Source: a virus. From it: a stretch of DNA of 55,590 bases. The translations under genes and the position numbers were made by a program. Shown here piece by piece: positions 13,398 to 22,790 of this stretch. The notes beneath the pieces are model-generated. The model saw only the letters and a list, made by a program, of their open reading frames with translations. It did no database searches and was not told the DNA's origin. Location: positions 1 through 55,590 of the IMG/VR virus record IMGVR_UViG_3300027114_000004. One strand, written 5' to 3'. Positions within the stretch are counted from its first letter, which is position 1. The number at the start of each line of letters is the position of its first letter.

Positions 13398-14045
13398 ATG
13401 TTAACTTACGTAGATCATATGGGTTGTGATGAGTCTGTATGTGATGCTGCTCGCGTGAGCATGAACAAGACAGCTGATCTGTTTACCGTTACACAGAACG
13501 AGAGACTGATTAATTACTTGGCAAGACACAATCACTGGAGTCCCTTCTCGCATTGTGTCCTAAAGGTTCGTGTAACAGCACCAATCTTTATCGCACGTCA
13601 ACTGGCAAAGCATCAAGTTGGTTTCTCTTGGAATGAGGTATCACGTCGATACGTCTCAAGCGATCCAGAGTTTTGGATTCCAGACGAGTTTAGAGATAAG
13701 GCAGACAATGTAAAACAGGGTTCATCAAGTACCGTTAATGAGTACTCTCAAACCTACAAGACAAAGCTTGATAACCTGTGTAAGTATGCGGCTGAGATCT
13801 ATGGTGATATGTTAAAAGATAACATCTGCCCAGAACAAGCACGTGCCATTCTTCCACAAGCCATGATGACTGAATGGATCTGGACTGGATCGTTATATGC
13901 TTGGTCTCGTATGTACAATCTTCGCTCCGATTCACACTCTCAAGTTGAGGTTCGCAGTTATGCCGCTGCACTTGGTTCAATCTGTGACAATTACTTTCCA
14001 CTTTCATGGAGAGCGTTGACGAACTATGGCGTTCAATCTGAATGA
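13398..14045 (+). CDS. thyX: Flavin-dependent thymidylate synthase (ThyX)
   Basis: ThyX makes dTMP from dUMP with FAD, NADPH and methylene-tetrahydrofolate. The protein is 215 aa. The signature region is KHQVGFSWNEVSRRY near residues 74-88, the counterpart of RHRxxSxNExSxRY with Q in place of the second R. Upstream NHWSPFSHCVLKVRV and downstream LPQAMMTEWIWTGSLYAW and DSHSQVEVRSYA fit the dUMP-binding and C-terminal regions. It supplies dTMP together with the adjacent deaminase-like gene, Dut and RNR. The start follows GGAGGATAA. Confidence 0.93.
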   Translation: MLTYVDHMGCDESVCDAARVSMNKTADLFTVTQNERLINYLARHNHWSPFSHCVLKVRVTAPIFIARQLAKHQVGFSWNEVSRRYVSSDPEFWIPDEFRDKADNVKQGSSSTVNEYSQTYKTKLDNLCKYAAEIYGDMLKDNICPEQARAILPQAMMTEWIWTGSLYAWSRMYNLRSDSHSQVEVRSYAAALGSICDNYFPLSWRALTNYGVQSE

Positions 14046-14388
14046 TCTACTGAAACTCGCACGGTTGTTTCCACCAAAGGAACGAACACACTATTCGGTT
14101 GTGTTGCATGGTAATAAGATCATGGCCTGTGGCGAGGAGAATAGAAAGAAAACACACCCTAAGGCAAAGAAGCTGGGCTACAAGTATCCAACAATCCACT
14201 CAGAACTTGCTGCCTTCATGGCAATCGACAAGTCAATCGCAAAGGAGTGTACGTTGATAAACATGCGGATCACACCAACTGGTTCTGTTGGTATGTCTAA
14301 GCCCTGCCCATATTGTCTTGGGTGGGTGTCGGAGGTTTTTAAGGATGTCTGGTATACAAATCAGGATGGAGTTTTTGTGAGGCTATGA
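14026..14388 (+). CDS. Cytidine/dCMP deaminase-like zinc protein
   Basis: The protein (120 aa) has TIHSELAAFMAI near residue 64 and KPCPYCLGWVSEVF near 100, the HxE and PCxxC elements of the cytidine deaminase zinc site. The glutamate is the proton shuttle in this superfamily. Next to thyX, deamination of a cytosine nucleotide to feed dUMP is the natural role, but nucleic-acid or other substrates cannot be excluded. It overlaps thyX by 20 nt. Confidence 0.78.
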   Translation: MAFNLNDLLKLARLFPPKERTHYSVVLHGNKIMACGEENRKKTHPKAKKLGYKYPTIHSELAAFMAIDKSIAKECTLINMRITPTGSVGMSKPCPYCLGWVSEVFKDVWYTNQDGVFVRL

Positions 14389-14570
14389 AACGCGCAAACA
14401 TTAATGTAACTCTTCTAAAGGAACAGATCGAACTAATTGAGAGTGGTCTGCCATACAGTTTGCTTACCGACGAGGAAGCAATGATTGATGGTCTGTTAGA
14501 TTTTCTACACGATATTGCAACAGGCGAGATCGTGTGCTATAAGAAAGAACTAAATGGAAACCTTGAATGA
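14385..14570 (+). CDS. Small acidic helical protein (61 aa)
   Basis: It starts at an ATGA overlap with the deaminase-like gene and overlaps the primase-helicase start by 17 nt. The sequence is helical and acidic (DEEAMIDGLLDFLHDIATGE). No family can be assigned. Confidence 0.5.
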   Translation: MKRANINVTLLKEQIELIESGLPYSLLTDEEAMIDGLLDFLHDIATGEIVCYKKELNGNLE

Positions 14571-16287
14571 GTCAACTGTAGTTTCGAGAGATCGTTGTCC
14601 CAAGTGTGCCGCAATGGGCGGTGACAACAGCGGAGATAATCTTGCCGTCTATAGTGACGGTCACGTACACTGCTATTGCTGCGGATATCACAAAGGAAAC
14701 AAAATGTCAGCCGAACCTAGTACTTCTAACTTTAACAAACTGAATGGTACCTTCTCCGACCTTAGTCATCGACGTATTGAGGAGAAGACGTGTCGGCAAT
14801 TTGGTTATCAAGTTGCACACGTAAACAATAACGATGTCGAGATTGCCAACTACTTCTCAACAGAGGGTGAGTTGGTTGCTCAACATATCCGTGGACCCAA
14901 CAAGCAATTCGCTTGGAAGGGTTCACCCAAGAGTGTTCAACTCTTCGGTCAACACTTGTGGAAGATGTCAGGTAAGCGGTTGGTTATCACCGAAGGTGAA
15001 ATCGACTGCATGACTGTGTGTCAATTGCTTGGTGGTACTTGGCCTGTTGTATCTGTTCCTAACGGAGCGCAATCAGCAATCAAGGCCATCAAGGATAACC
15101 TTGAGTTCGTCTCTTCTTACCAAGAGGTTGTCCTTTGCTTTGACATGGATGACGCTGGTCAAGACGCGGCCAAGGCTATCAGTGAGATTCTTCCACCCGG
15201 TAAGTGTAAGATCGCTAAGCTTCCACTCAAGGATGCAAACGAATGCTTGGTCACAAACCAAGGCAAGGCTGTTGTGTCTGCGATCTGGGAAGCACAGGTC
15301 TATAGCCCCGATGAGATTCTTCACATCTCTAAGATTGTAGAGTCTACCGATAATCTTCAGGCTAGGGTTTACCCCTTCCCGTTTGACAAGTTGTCTGAGT
15401 TCCTCATCGGACAACGATCAGGAGAGATTACATTGTGGGCATCAGGTACGGGTTCTGGTAAGTCAACCATTCTCCGTGAGTTGATGTATCACCACCTTGA
15501 AGAAGGTCGATCTGTTGGTGCTATCATGCTTGAGGAATCCCCTCAAGAAACTATGGATGATATGATCTCGCTTATGATTAACAAGCCAGTTCGTGCCATC
15601 AATGCAGCGAAGATGATGAATGATCTTCGTGTCCGTATGGGTAAGCCACCAATCGACATTGAGTTGTTGACCAATGACTTCTCTACTGACGAATACTTGG
15701 AGGCTAAGAAGAAGCTATCTGCCACCAACATGTACATCTACGATCACCTTGGCAACAACGCTATGGCTAACTTGCTTGCTCGCATGGAATACATGGCTGT
15801 GTCACTCAAGGTAGACGTGATTGTCCTCGACCACATCACAGCAGCAGCGGCTGGGTTAATGGGAACATCCGACAAGGACATTGAGGGTGGTGGTTCGGAG
15901 CGTATCATTATCGACACGCTTATGAAGGAACTACGATCTCTCGCTGTTCGTACTGGTGTTCACGTCGATATTGTTTCGCAACTCAAGAAGACGGATAAGG
16001 CTTATGAAGAAGGCGATAGAATTACGCTTCAGGATCTTCGCGGTTCTGGTGCTTTGGCATCTGTACCTAATACGGTCATCGCTCTTGAACGCGATAGACA
16101 GAATCAAGACCAGACCCTAGCCAACACAACCATCATTCGTGTTCTTAAGAATCGCTTGACTGGTCGTGCTGGCATCGCTAGTGCTTTGTTCTACGACAGA
16201 ACAACTGGTCGTTTGCGAGAAGTTGATTGGGCAACCAACGATGAGGGAGAGGTTGTATTCCAACCCATTCAAAATGGAACAGCATGA
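14554..16287 (+). CDS. Bifunctional DNA primase-helicase (T7 gp4-like)
   Basis: The protein (577 aa) has an N-terminal zinc ribbon (C15, C18, C40, C43), a TOPRIM primase core ([11 protein letters not shown] and [10 protein letters not shown]) and a RecA-like hexameric helicase with Walker A GTGSGKST at residues 298-305, LDHITAAA as Walker B-like strand and the DIVSQLKK segment. It would lay primers and unwind the fork, acting with the polymerase and ssDNA-binding protein. An internal ATG at 14704 with its own ribosome site could give a shorter, zinc-free form, as in T7 gp4B. Confidence 0.95.
   Translation: METLNESTVVSRDRCPKCAAMGGDNSGDNLAVYSDGHVHCYCCGYHKGNKMSAEPSTSNFNKLNGTFSDLSHRRIEEKTCRQFGYQVAHVNNNDVEIANYFSTEGELVAQHIRGPNKQFAWKGSPKSVQLFGQHLWKMSGKRLVITEGEIDCMTVCQLLGGTWPVVSVPNGAQSAIKAIKDNLEFVSSYQEVVLCFDMDDAGQDAAKAISEILPPGKCKIAKLPLKDANECLVTNQGKAVVSAIWEAQVYSPDEILHISKIVESTDNLQARVYPFPFDKLSEFLIGQRSGEITLWASGTGSGKSTILRELMYHHLEEGRSVGAIMLEESPQETMDDMISLMINKPVRAINAAKMMNDLRVRMGKPPIDIELLTNDFSTDEYLEAKKKLSATNMYIYDHLGNNAMANLLARMEYMAVSLKVDVIVLDHITAAAAGLMGTSDKDIEGGGSERIIIDTLMKELRSLAVRTGVHVDIVSQLKKTDKAYEEGDRITLQDLRGSGALASVPNTVIALERDRQNQDQTLANTTIIRVLKNRLTGRAGIASALFYDRTTGRLREVDWATNDEGEVVFQPIQNGTA
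14693..14706 (+). promoter_or_regulatory. Internal ribosome site and start for short helicase form
   Basis: AAGGA at 14693-14697 lies 6 nt before an in-frame ATG at 14704, which is Met51 of the primase-helicase. Met51 comes seven residues after the last zinc-ligand cysteine, C43. T7 gene 4 uses an internal start (Met64) at the equivalent place to make the zinc-free 4B helicase. Confidence 0.55.
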
Positions 16288-16501
16288 AGTTATGCGAATG
16301 ATGGCTTGGGATATGTATGCCGCGTCGATCTTGGGTATGTCTTTACATCCCGGCACAACAAGGGATGCAGCTAAACCTAAAACCATAAAAGAGATTTGTA
16401 ACCTTGCCGACGAGATGTTGGCAGAAAGAGATACTAGATTTAATGCGCTTGGTTATCGACATCGAATCGAATGCCTTGATGGAGTTGACCCTCGACAATA
16501 A
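16274..16501 (+). CDS. Small hypothetical protein (75 aa)
   Basis: The ATG at 16274 overlaps the end of the primase-helicase gene, and the 3' end overlaps the polymerase start by 59 nt. The sequence is helical and Met-rich at its start ([15 protein letters not shown]), with [17 protein letters not shown]. It has no recognised domain. Its place between gp4- and gp5-like genes recalls T7 4.x genes. Confidence 0.45.
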   Translation: MEQHEVMRMMAWDMYAASILGMSLHPGTTRDAAKPKTIKEICNLADEMLAERDTRFNALGYRHRIECLDGVDPRQ

Positions 16502-18149
16502 GGGTAGACCTGTCAAGGAGTGTACAAAAGTTCACGTTGTTGTTACAAAGGATATTGATAGCGGAGAGGTTCGAACATGGACTGTGTTTGATGAGACCTT
16601 CGATGCGTATCTCAACAAGGCAACGCAACTCATTGGACACAATCTCTATGGTTTCGATCTTGAATGTCTTAAGCGTATGCTTGGGTACAAAGGTACTGCT
16701 AAGATCTACGACTCACTGGTTGTTAGTAAACTGATGTATCCAGATCTTACAAATCACCCGCTTGGTGGTAACTCGCTTGAGTGTTGGGGTAAGCACCTTG
16801 GTAATGAGAAGATCAACTATCAAGGTACATGGGAGGAGTTGACTGATGACATGATTACGTACTGCATTCAGGACGTACACGTTGCACATCACATCTACAA
16901 CCACCAACAGAAATGGATTGCGGATAACAAGTACGAGAAGATTGTTCAGCTTGAGTTTCTTGCTAGTGCTGTTGTTGCACAGCAGCAAGCCAATGGTTTC
17001 AATTTCGACATCAAGGCTGCTGAGAAACTACAACATGATCTGTTGATGTTCAAGGCATCTGTTGAAGATGAAATGCGTACCATCTTCCCAGACAAGGTTA
17101 CTGAGCGTTACTCAGAGAAGACGGGCAAGCGTCTCAAGGATTCCGTTGAGGCTTTTAATCCCGGCTCTCGCAAGCAGATTGCTGAGCGGTTGTATGAGAA
17201 GTATGGTTGGTCTGCACCGAAGACAGAGAATGGTAATCCAAACGTGGATGCCACAATCCTCAGTCAACTTGACTATCCAGAAGCCAAGAAGCTTGTCGAA
17301 TACTTCGATGTTCAGAAGCTTATGGGTCAGGTAGACGATTGGGTTAGCCGCTCATCGTATAGTCGAGACGGTCGCATCCACGGCTTTGTAAACGTACAGG
17401 GTGCTGCTACTGGTCGATGCACACACTCGCAACCAAACGTTGCACAGGTGTCTGGCGATCACCGTGCCAGAGAGTTATGGATTCCACACGATGGCGAGGT
17501 GTTACTTGGGTCAGACCTTAGTGGCCTTGAGTTGCGTATGCTTGCCCACTACATGGCACCATACGACAAGGGTGCGTATGCCGACGTTATTCTTAACGGA
17601 GACATTCACACCCACAACCAACAGAAGGCTGGTCTTCCCACCCGTAACAACGCCAAGACTTTTATCTACGGCTTCTTGTATGGGGCTGGCGATGCAAAGA
17701 TTGGTAAGATTATCGAAGGTTCATCTAAGCAGGGTGCAGCACTCAAGGAGAAGTTTCTTCGAGAGTTGCCAGCACTTGCTAAGGTCAAGCAAGATGTTGA
17801 GTTTCAGGTAGCCAAGCGTAGTGCGGTTAAGTTAGTTGACGGTCGCTATGCACCAGTACGTAGCGCACACGCTGCACTCAATACCTTATTGCAAGGTAGT
17901 GGTGCTGTAGTGTCTAAGTACTGGATGATCCTTGCTAACACCAGACTGAGGGAACGGTTTGGTGCCAACGTTGTCAAGCAACTAGCGTATGTGCATGACG
18001 AACTTCAGTTCTCATGCCCATCAGCGATTGCTGAAGAGGCTGGCAAGATAGTTACTAATGCGGCAATCGAAGCAGGTACTAGACTTGCTATCGCTATGCC
18101 AATCAACGCGGAGTATAAAATTGGAAACAACTGGTCACAAACTCACTAA
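16443..18149 (+). CDS. Family A DNA polymerase (T7 gp5-like)
   Basis: I use the ATG at 16443, since the exonuclease motif VIDIESNAL begins at residue 4 as in T7 gp5; no strong ribosome site is seen. Exo II and III are [10 protein letters not shown] and [13 protein letters not shown]. Polymerase motif A is [12 protein letters not shown] (D358), motif [17 protein letters not shown] and motif C YVHDELQF (D519). At 568 aa it is well short of T7 gp5 (704). The segment between [11 protein letters not shown] and FNPGSRKQI is about 20 residues where T7 has about 100, so the thioredoxin-binding loop appears absent. It replicates the genome with the gp4- and gp2.5-like proteins. Confidence 0.96.
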   Translation: MRLVIDIESNALMELTLDNKGRPVKECTKVHVVVTKDIDSGEVRTWTVFDETFDAYLNKATQLIGHNLYGFDLECLKRMLGYKGTAKIYDSLVVSKLMYPDLTNHPLGGNSLECWGKHLGNEKINYQGTWEELTDDMITYCIQDVHVAHHIYNHQQKWIADNKYEKIVQLEFLASAVVAQQQANGFNFDIKAAEKLQHDLLMFKASVEDEMRTIFPDKVTERYSEKTGKRLKDSVEAFNPGSRKQIAERLYEKYGWSAPKTENGNPNVDATILSQLDYPEAKKLVEYFDVQKLMGQVDDWVSRSSYSRDGRIHGFVNVQGAATGRCTHSQPNVAQVSGDHRARELWIPHDGEVLLGSDLSGLELRMLAHYMAPYDKGAYADVILNGDIHTHNQQKAGLPTRNNAKTFIYGFLYGAGDAKIGKIIEGSSKQGAALKEKFLRELPALAKVKQDVEFQVAKRSAVKLVDGRYAPVRSAHAALNTLLQGSGAVVSKYWMILANTRLRERFGANVVKQLAYVHDELQFSCPSAIAEEAGKIVTNAAIEAGTRLAIAMPINAEYKIGNNWSQTH

Positions 18150-18639
18150 AGCATCTGTCGGCTTCTACGACTTCAGTAAGATTCAGGGTAGGTATTTTGG
18201 ATTGTTGGCTAAGATTCTTAACGGTAGCCATGTAACACACGCTGGCCTCATCCTTGAGGCTGGCGGCAAGGAGTACCACTTTGTAATCTGTAGCGCAAAA
18301 CAAGAATGGGATGGTCGTATAGTACCAGTCAGTAAACTATACAATCTAGAAACCTTACAAGGGTTGGGTGCTGTCCTCATCGGTCGAACAGAAATGTGGA
18401 TCACTGAGGATATGTCACTTGGGGATGCTATAACGGGGGCATCGTCATATACCGACAGTAATGCTTGGGATATGATTTTCCATTACTTTGTTGGGCGGTT
18501 CATTGGTTTAACAAGACCACGGAATTGCACAACACATATCTGTTCTTTCTTTAATATCGAAGACTGCTTTACACCAGCAGAGTTGTTTAGGAGATTCAAT
18601 GATAACAATCTTATTGTCCGGCCAAGCGAGAGTCGGTAA
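18121..18639 (+). CDS. Putative permuted papain-fold (NlpC/P60-like) protein
   Basis: The frame's best start is TTG at 18121, 9 nt after GGAG; an upstream start would lie deep inside the polymerase gene. The 172-residue product has SHVTHAGLILEAG near residue 37 and NCTTHICSFFN near residue 142. A histidine strand followed later by a cysteine helix matches the circularly permuted papain-like fold, used by some peptidases, amidases and acyltransferases. The family call is tentative. Because no standard endolysin is seen elsewhere, a cell-wall role is one option. Confidence 0.5.
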   Translation: METTGHKLTKASVGFYDFSKIQGRYFGLLAKILNGSHVTHAGLILEAGGKEYHFVICSAKQEWDGRIVPVSKLYNLETLQGLGAVLIGRTEMWITEDMSLGDAITGASSYTDSNAWDMIFHYFVGRFIGLTRPRNCTTHICSFFNIEDCFTPAELFRRFNDNNLIVRPSESR

Positions 18640-19303
18640 GACTACAGCTGCTGAGTTTATTGCAGCGTATGCAAAGAAGTGTGACTTCAAACCAATCATC
18701 CTCCCCTTCGCTAAGGCTATTAAGGATGAGGCATTAGCTGCCGGATTTGACAAGGCAACTAAGCCACTAGAGTATCGTGCCTATTGTCAAGACGTTGGTG
18801 AGTCCAAGCGCAAGGAAGATCCAGATTACTGGTTGAACTTGTTTAAGAAGGCTTGGAAAGAAGCCGCAATCAAGGATGCAAACGCAGCACAAGACGAAGA
18901 AAAGCTTTGGAAAGAAACCGTAATCATCGTTGACGATTGTCGGTACCTTAATGAACTTAACTTCGGTCGAACGAACGGAGCCATCACTGTCTTCATCAGC
19001 CGTGGTTCAAGAGACCTAGAAGATCAGAATGCTGATTGGCGTAAGCATGAATCAGAAGAGATGGCAAACCGATTCGAGTCTGGCGATAAGGATTACGTTC
19101 AGATGTTTGATTGGGTTATCAAGAACGAAGGAGACACCAAGCTTCTTCACTCCAAGTTAAGCGCACGTCTTCCTGATTGGTTGGGTCTTGATCCACACTG
19201 CTATCTGTCTTGTGATTGCCTTGGTTGTACAAAGACCAAGAAGGATGAGCCTATGAATCTTGATGAGTTCTTTGAAGAGTTGTTTGGAGACGAAGAAGAA
19301 TGA
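18599..19303 (+). CDS. Deoxynucleoside monophosphate kinase-like P-loop protein
   Basis: The ATG at 18599 follows TAGGAGATTCA. The 234-residue protein has a P-loop GQARVGKTT at residues 8-16 and IIVDDCRYLNEL near residue 120, the D-R-x-x-NE element of phage dNMP kinases such as T4 gp1. These enzymes phosphorylate dNMPs to dNDPs for DNA synthesis. The C-terminal 40 residues add a cysteine cluster (CYLSCDCLGC) and an acidic tail, an extra element that may bind metal. Its neighbours are replication genes. Confidence 0.8.
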   Translation: MITILLSGQARVGKTTAAEFIAAYAKKCDFKPIILPFAKAIKDEALAAGFDKATKPLEYRAYCQDVGESKRKEDPDYWLNLFKKAWKEAAIKDANAAQDEEKLWKETVIIVDDCRYLNELNFGRTNGAITVFISRGSRDLEDQNADWRKHESEEMANRFESGDKDYVQMFDWVIKNEGDTKLLHSKLSARLPDWLGLDPHCYLSCDCLGCTKTKKDEPMNLDEFFEELFGDEEE

Positions 19304-19656
19304 GTCTTGATACCGTTGCAATGATTGGATATGAACATGGAGAGTTTAGGGAGGCACCGGAGGATTGGTTCTCTGGTACTGATCTTCTTGTTCGTGGAAC
19401 AAAGGGAACAGATAACTGGATTCGTGGTCGATACTATGATGAGGTTATTAAGCAGACCACTGGTTATACATTGTATCACCAACTTAAGAACGGTACCGTC
19501 AGAGACATCTCACGTCTTTTGAATGAGTACACCTTTGCCCACATCTCCAGTGTAGCAAACAGACGTGTACAAATATCTAACGAAGAGCTGCAACAATTAA
19601 ACAAATGGTTTAAGATAGCAGCTGAGAAAGGTTGTTTCCTTGAAGCTTGGTATTGA
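19300..19656 (+). CDS. MGLDTYAY-type hypothetical protein, paralogue B (118 aa)
   Basis: It begins at an ATGA overlap with the kinase gene. MSLDTVAMIG, RGRYYDEVIKQTTGYTLYHQ and LNKWFKIAAEKGCFLEAWY align in order with the gene at 8096-8482. Sequence identity is limited to those blocks. The function is unknown. Confidence 0.62.
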   Translation: MSLDTVAMIGYEHGEFREAPEDWFSGTDLLVRGTKGTDNWIRGRYYDEVIKQTTGYTLYHQLKNGTVRDISRLLNEYTFAHISSVANRRVQISNEELQQLNKWFKIAAEKGCFLEAWY

Positions 19657-20365
19657 TCGTGCAATCTTAGATGGCGACATCATTGCGTATCGTGCTGCCT
19701 TCTGGGCAGACCAAGAGGGAGCTGAATGGTTAGATAGACGATTGATGGATGACGTTAAACGGTGGACACCACCGGGAATAACTGATATCACAATTGCTAT
19801 CTCCTGTTCACGTAAGGATAACATCCGAAAGGATTACCTCCCTAGTTACAAAGAACACAGAGACGGCAGACCATCACCAGATTGTCTATCCGACGCTATT
19901 GCTTTCTTACGGGATAACTATGAGACAGCAAGCGAACCTAGACTTGAGGCTGATGACCTAATGGGTATTGCTAAGTCTGGGTTTAAAGCAATTTGTGTAA
20001 CCATCGACAAAGATTTACAACAAGTTCCCGGCTATTCGTGGAAGCCACGGCTGAACTTGGATGACCAAGAGGCTGAGATAGAATATACCTCAGTTTCTGA
20101 CGCAGACTTTTGGTTTCATCGACAATGGATCACAGGAGATTCGACCGATAATATCGGGGGTATCTGGAAGCTTGGCCCCAAGAAGGCTGAGAAGCTTCTG
20201 AATTCCACCCACCCCAAGAACCATACCGCCCTAGTCCTGAGCCTCTACGAGACCCGTAGCGACAAGGATGGCAAGCCGTATACCCTTGAGGATGCTGTAG
20301 CAATGGGACGCTGTGTCCGCATTCTACGGGATGGGGAAAATACCCCATGGCACCCATACGAGTAG
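19640..20365 (+). CDS. 5'-3' exonuclease (T7 gp6-like, FEN family)
   Basis: The start is TTG at 19640, 8 nt after AAAGG; no ATG lies nearby. The 241-residue protein has ILDGDIIAYRAAF at the N-terminus, YLPSYKEHRDGRPSP, EPRLEADDLMGI, VTIDKDLQQVPG and GDSTDNIGGIWKLGPKKAEKLL (the metal ligands and helix-hairpin-helix of the flap nuclease family). It removes primers, processes DNA ends and probably digests host DNA. It lies after the polymerase as gene 6 does in T7. Confidence 0.92.
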   Translation: MKLGIDRAILDGDIIAYRAAFWADQEGAEWLDRRLMDDVKRWTPPGITDITIAISCSRKDNIRKDYLPSYKEHRDGRPSPDCLSDAIAFLRDNYETASEPRLEADDLMGIAKSGFKAICVTIDKDLQQVPGYSWKPRLNLDDQEAEIEYTSVSDADFWFHRQWITGDSTDNIGGIWKLGPKKAEKLLNSTHPKNHTALVLSLYETRSDKDGKPYTLEDAVAMGRCVRILRDGENTPWHPYE

Positions 20366-20907
20366 TCCCTGAGTTAGAGCTAGGAAACAAGAAGATGATC
20401 GAATATAACACTAATACAACAACCTTTGACAACCCCAATAACTATACATCAACAAGTTCCGTCTTTGTGAAAGACACAGACGTGTACATTAAAACAGGAA
20501 GACATGGCTATCCCTCTAGGGGAACCCAAGCAGCAGCTGGGTTTGACCTACGTGCAGACATCTACGAGCCAATAAAGATCAAGCCTAATGAAACGGTTAT
20601 GATTTCTACTGGTATTCAATTAGCTCTTCCAGAAAACGTTTGCGCTTTGGTCTTACCAAGGTCTGGCCTTGCGGCCAAGCATGGCATTACCGTAGCAAAC
20701 ACACCGGGTCTTATTGACCCAGACTATCGTGGCGAGATTAAAGTTCTACTTCGTAATGAAGGAACCAATACATTTGTCGTTGAGGATGGCGACCGTATTG
20801 CACAACTTTTATTCACTCCCTTCTTTGCACCGTCCTTTGTAACCGTTGAGGAACTTAGCCAGACACTCAGAAATGACGGTGGCTTTGGCTCAACTAACGT
20901 AAAGTAA
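20347..20907 (+). CDS. dut: dUTP diphosphatase (dUTPase)
   Basis: It hydrolyses dUTP to dUMP, limiting uracil in DNA and feeding ThyX. The five trimeric dUTPase motifs appear in order: AAGFDLRAD, PRSGLAAKHG, GLIDPDYRGEIKV, GDRIAQLLF and the C-terminal RNDGGFGSTN that closes over the active site. The length is 186 aa from ATG 20347; ATG 20395 (170 aa), with AGGAA upstream, is an equally possible start, and the first 45 residues are poorly conserved and Asn/Thr-rich. Confidence 0.95.
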   Translation: MAPIRVVPELELGNKKMIEYNTNTTTFDNPNNYTSTSSVFVKDTDVYIKTGRHGYPSRGTQAAAGFDLRADIYEPIKIKPNETVMISTGIQLALPENVCALVLPRSGLAAKHGITVANTPGLIDPDYRGEIKVLLRNEGTNTFVVEDGDRIAQLLFTPFFAPSFVTVEELSQTLRNDGGFGSTNVK

Positions 20908-20909
20908 TT

Positions 20910-22790
20910 ATGAATACATTTGAGAATTTTATTGCTCTTAGTCGATACGCCCGATGGATTGAATCTGAACAACGTCGAGAGACTTGGGAAGAAACTGTTG
21001 ATCGTTGGTGGAATTATTTCACAAACAAGGAACCAGTTCTTAAGGAAAGACCAGACATCAAGCAAGCCGTCTTGGATCGGGAAGTATTCCCATCCATGCG
21101 AGCGTTGATGACCGCTGGCCCTGCCTTGGATCGTGACCATACCGCTCTTTATAATTGCTCTTATCTAGAGATTGACTCTGTTGAATCATTTGCCGAACTT
21201 CAATATATCTTGATGTGCGGTACGGGTGTTGGCTACAGCGTTGAACGACGTTGTATTGGTAAGCTTCCACAGGTGCCATCAACAATCGAACGTAAGCCAG
21301 ATACCGTCATCACGGTAGAAGACTCAAGAGAAGGTTGGTGCAACGCACTTAAGGATCTCTTGATCTGTCTTTATCATGGAGTCCATCCAACGTGGGATAC
21401 CACATTGGTACGTCCCGCTGGCGCACGTCTCAAGACATTCGGTGGAAGAGCATCTGGCCCTGGACCACTTGAGGCTGTGTTCAAGTTCATCGTCAACTCT
21501 TTCTATAAGGCTAAGGGTAGACGCTTAACAAGTCTTGAGTGTCACGACATCTGCTGCGTCATTGCTCAGTCAGTTATTGTTGGTGGTGTTCGTCGCTCTG
21601 CGATGATCTCCCTCAGCGATCTTGAGGACAAGGAGATGGCAGATTGCAAGAGTGGTAACTGGTGGCAAAGCCACTCGTACCGCGCCCTTGCAAATAACTC
21701 CGCAGTTTATGCGGAGAAGCCAAGCCTTGGTAAGTTCATGCAAGAGTGGTCTTCACTGTATAATTCATTCAGTGGAGAACGCGGCATCCTTAACCGTGAA
21801 GCTCTTCAGACAGTTTGCTCACGTGTTGGTCGTGGCGTACCAGATGGTGTTCATCTTGGAACCAACCCATGCTCTGAAATCATTCTCAGACCGATGGAGT
21901 TCTGCAACCTATCGACTATTGTCGTAAGACCAAACGACAGCAAGAAGGATATTCGACGCAAGATTGAACAGGCCACCATCATCGGTACCGTTCAATCGAA
22001 GTTCACATACTTCCCATACCTACGGGAAGAGTGGAAGAAGAACTGTGAAGAAGAACGCTTGCTTGGTGTCAGCATGACTGGTATCTTTGATAACATGTTT
22101 ACTGCGGGACAGACAAGCCCAATGGATCTCATTGGTTTCTTACAGGACATCAGAGATGCAGCACAAGACATCAACGTTGAGTGGGCTAACAAGCTAGACA
22201 CCGAACCAAGCAAGGCTATTACTTGCGTCAAGCCAGAAGGTACAACTTCATGCTTGGCTGGTTGCTCGTCTGGTATTCACCCACCGTATGCACCATACTA
22301 CATTCGACGTGTTCGCTTGGATAAGAAAGATCCAATGTATCACTTGATGAAGGATCAAGGCGTACCAGTAGAGGATTGTGTAAACAACCCAGACTCTACT
22401 GCCGTCTTCTCCTTTGCAATGAAGTCAGCACCCGGATGTAAGACAACCCAAGACCTAGATGCACAGACGCACTTGATCTTGTGGAGAATCTACGCAGACT
22501 ATTACTGCGAACACAAGCCATCCGTAACAATTAACTATACCGATGACGAGTTCTTGCGACTTGGTGCATCGGTCTATGAGCAGTTTGATTATATTTCGGG
22601 TGTGTCATTCTTGCCAAAGGCTGAACACACCTATGAGCAAGCACCGTTTGAACCAATCACAGAAGAAGAATACAATAACTTCCCAAAGGTAGTAGTTGAT
22701 TTCTCTCTCTTAAAGCAGTACGAAAAAGAAGATGAAACAAAGGCAGCACACGAACCAGCGTGTACTGCAGGAGGTTGCACAATCGTATGA
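20910..22790 (+). CDS. nrdJ: Class II (adenosylcobalamin-dependent) ribonucleotide reductase
   Basis: The single-chain enzyme (626 aa) reduces ribonucleotides to deoxynucleotides using B12. CGTGVGYSVE and NPCSEIILRPMEFCNL are the barrel motifs; the two cysteines in the latter are 11 residues apart, as C408 and C419 are in the Lactobacillus monomeric enzyme. The C-terminal pair C618 and C623 has the same spacing as its redox relay cysteines. No small subunit gene is nearby, which supports class II. It is shorter than the Lactobacillus enzyme (739). It depends on host cobalamin. Confidence 0.93.
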   Translation: MNTFENFIALSRYARWIESEQRRETWEETVDRWWNYFTNKEPVLKERPDIKQAVLDREVFPSMRALMTAGPALDRDHTALYNCSYLEIDSVESFAELQYILMCGTGVGYSVERRCIGKLPQVPSTIERKPDTVITVEDSREGWCNALKDLLICLYHGVHPTWDTTLVRPAGARLKTFGGRASGPGPLEAVFKFIVNSFYKAKGRRLTSLECHDICCVIAQSVIVGGVRRSAMISLSDLEDKEMADCKSGNWWQSHSYRALANNSAVYAEKPSLGKFMQEWSSLYNSFSGERGILNREALQTVCSRVGRGVPDGVHLGTNPCSEIILRPMEFCNLSTIVVRPNDSKKDIRRKIEQATIIGTVQSKFTYFPYLREEWKKNCEEERLLGVSMTGIFDNMFTAGQTSPMDLIGFLQDIRDAAQDINVEWANKLDTEPSKAITCVKPEGTTSCLAGCSSGIHPPYAPYYIRRVRLDKKDPMYHLMKDQGVPVEDCVNNPDSTAVFSFAMKSAPGCKTTQDLDAQTHLILWRIYADYYCEHKPSVTINYTDDEFLRLGASVYEQFDYISGVSFLPKAEHTYEQAPFEPITEEEYNNFPKVVVDFSLLKQYEKEDETKAAHEPACTAGGCTIV

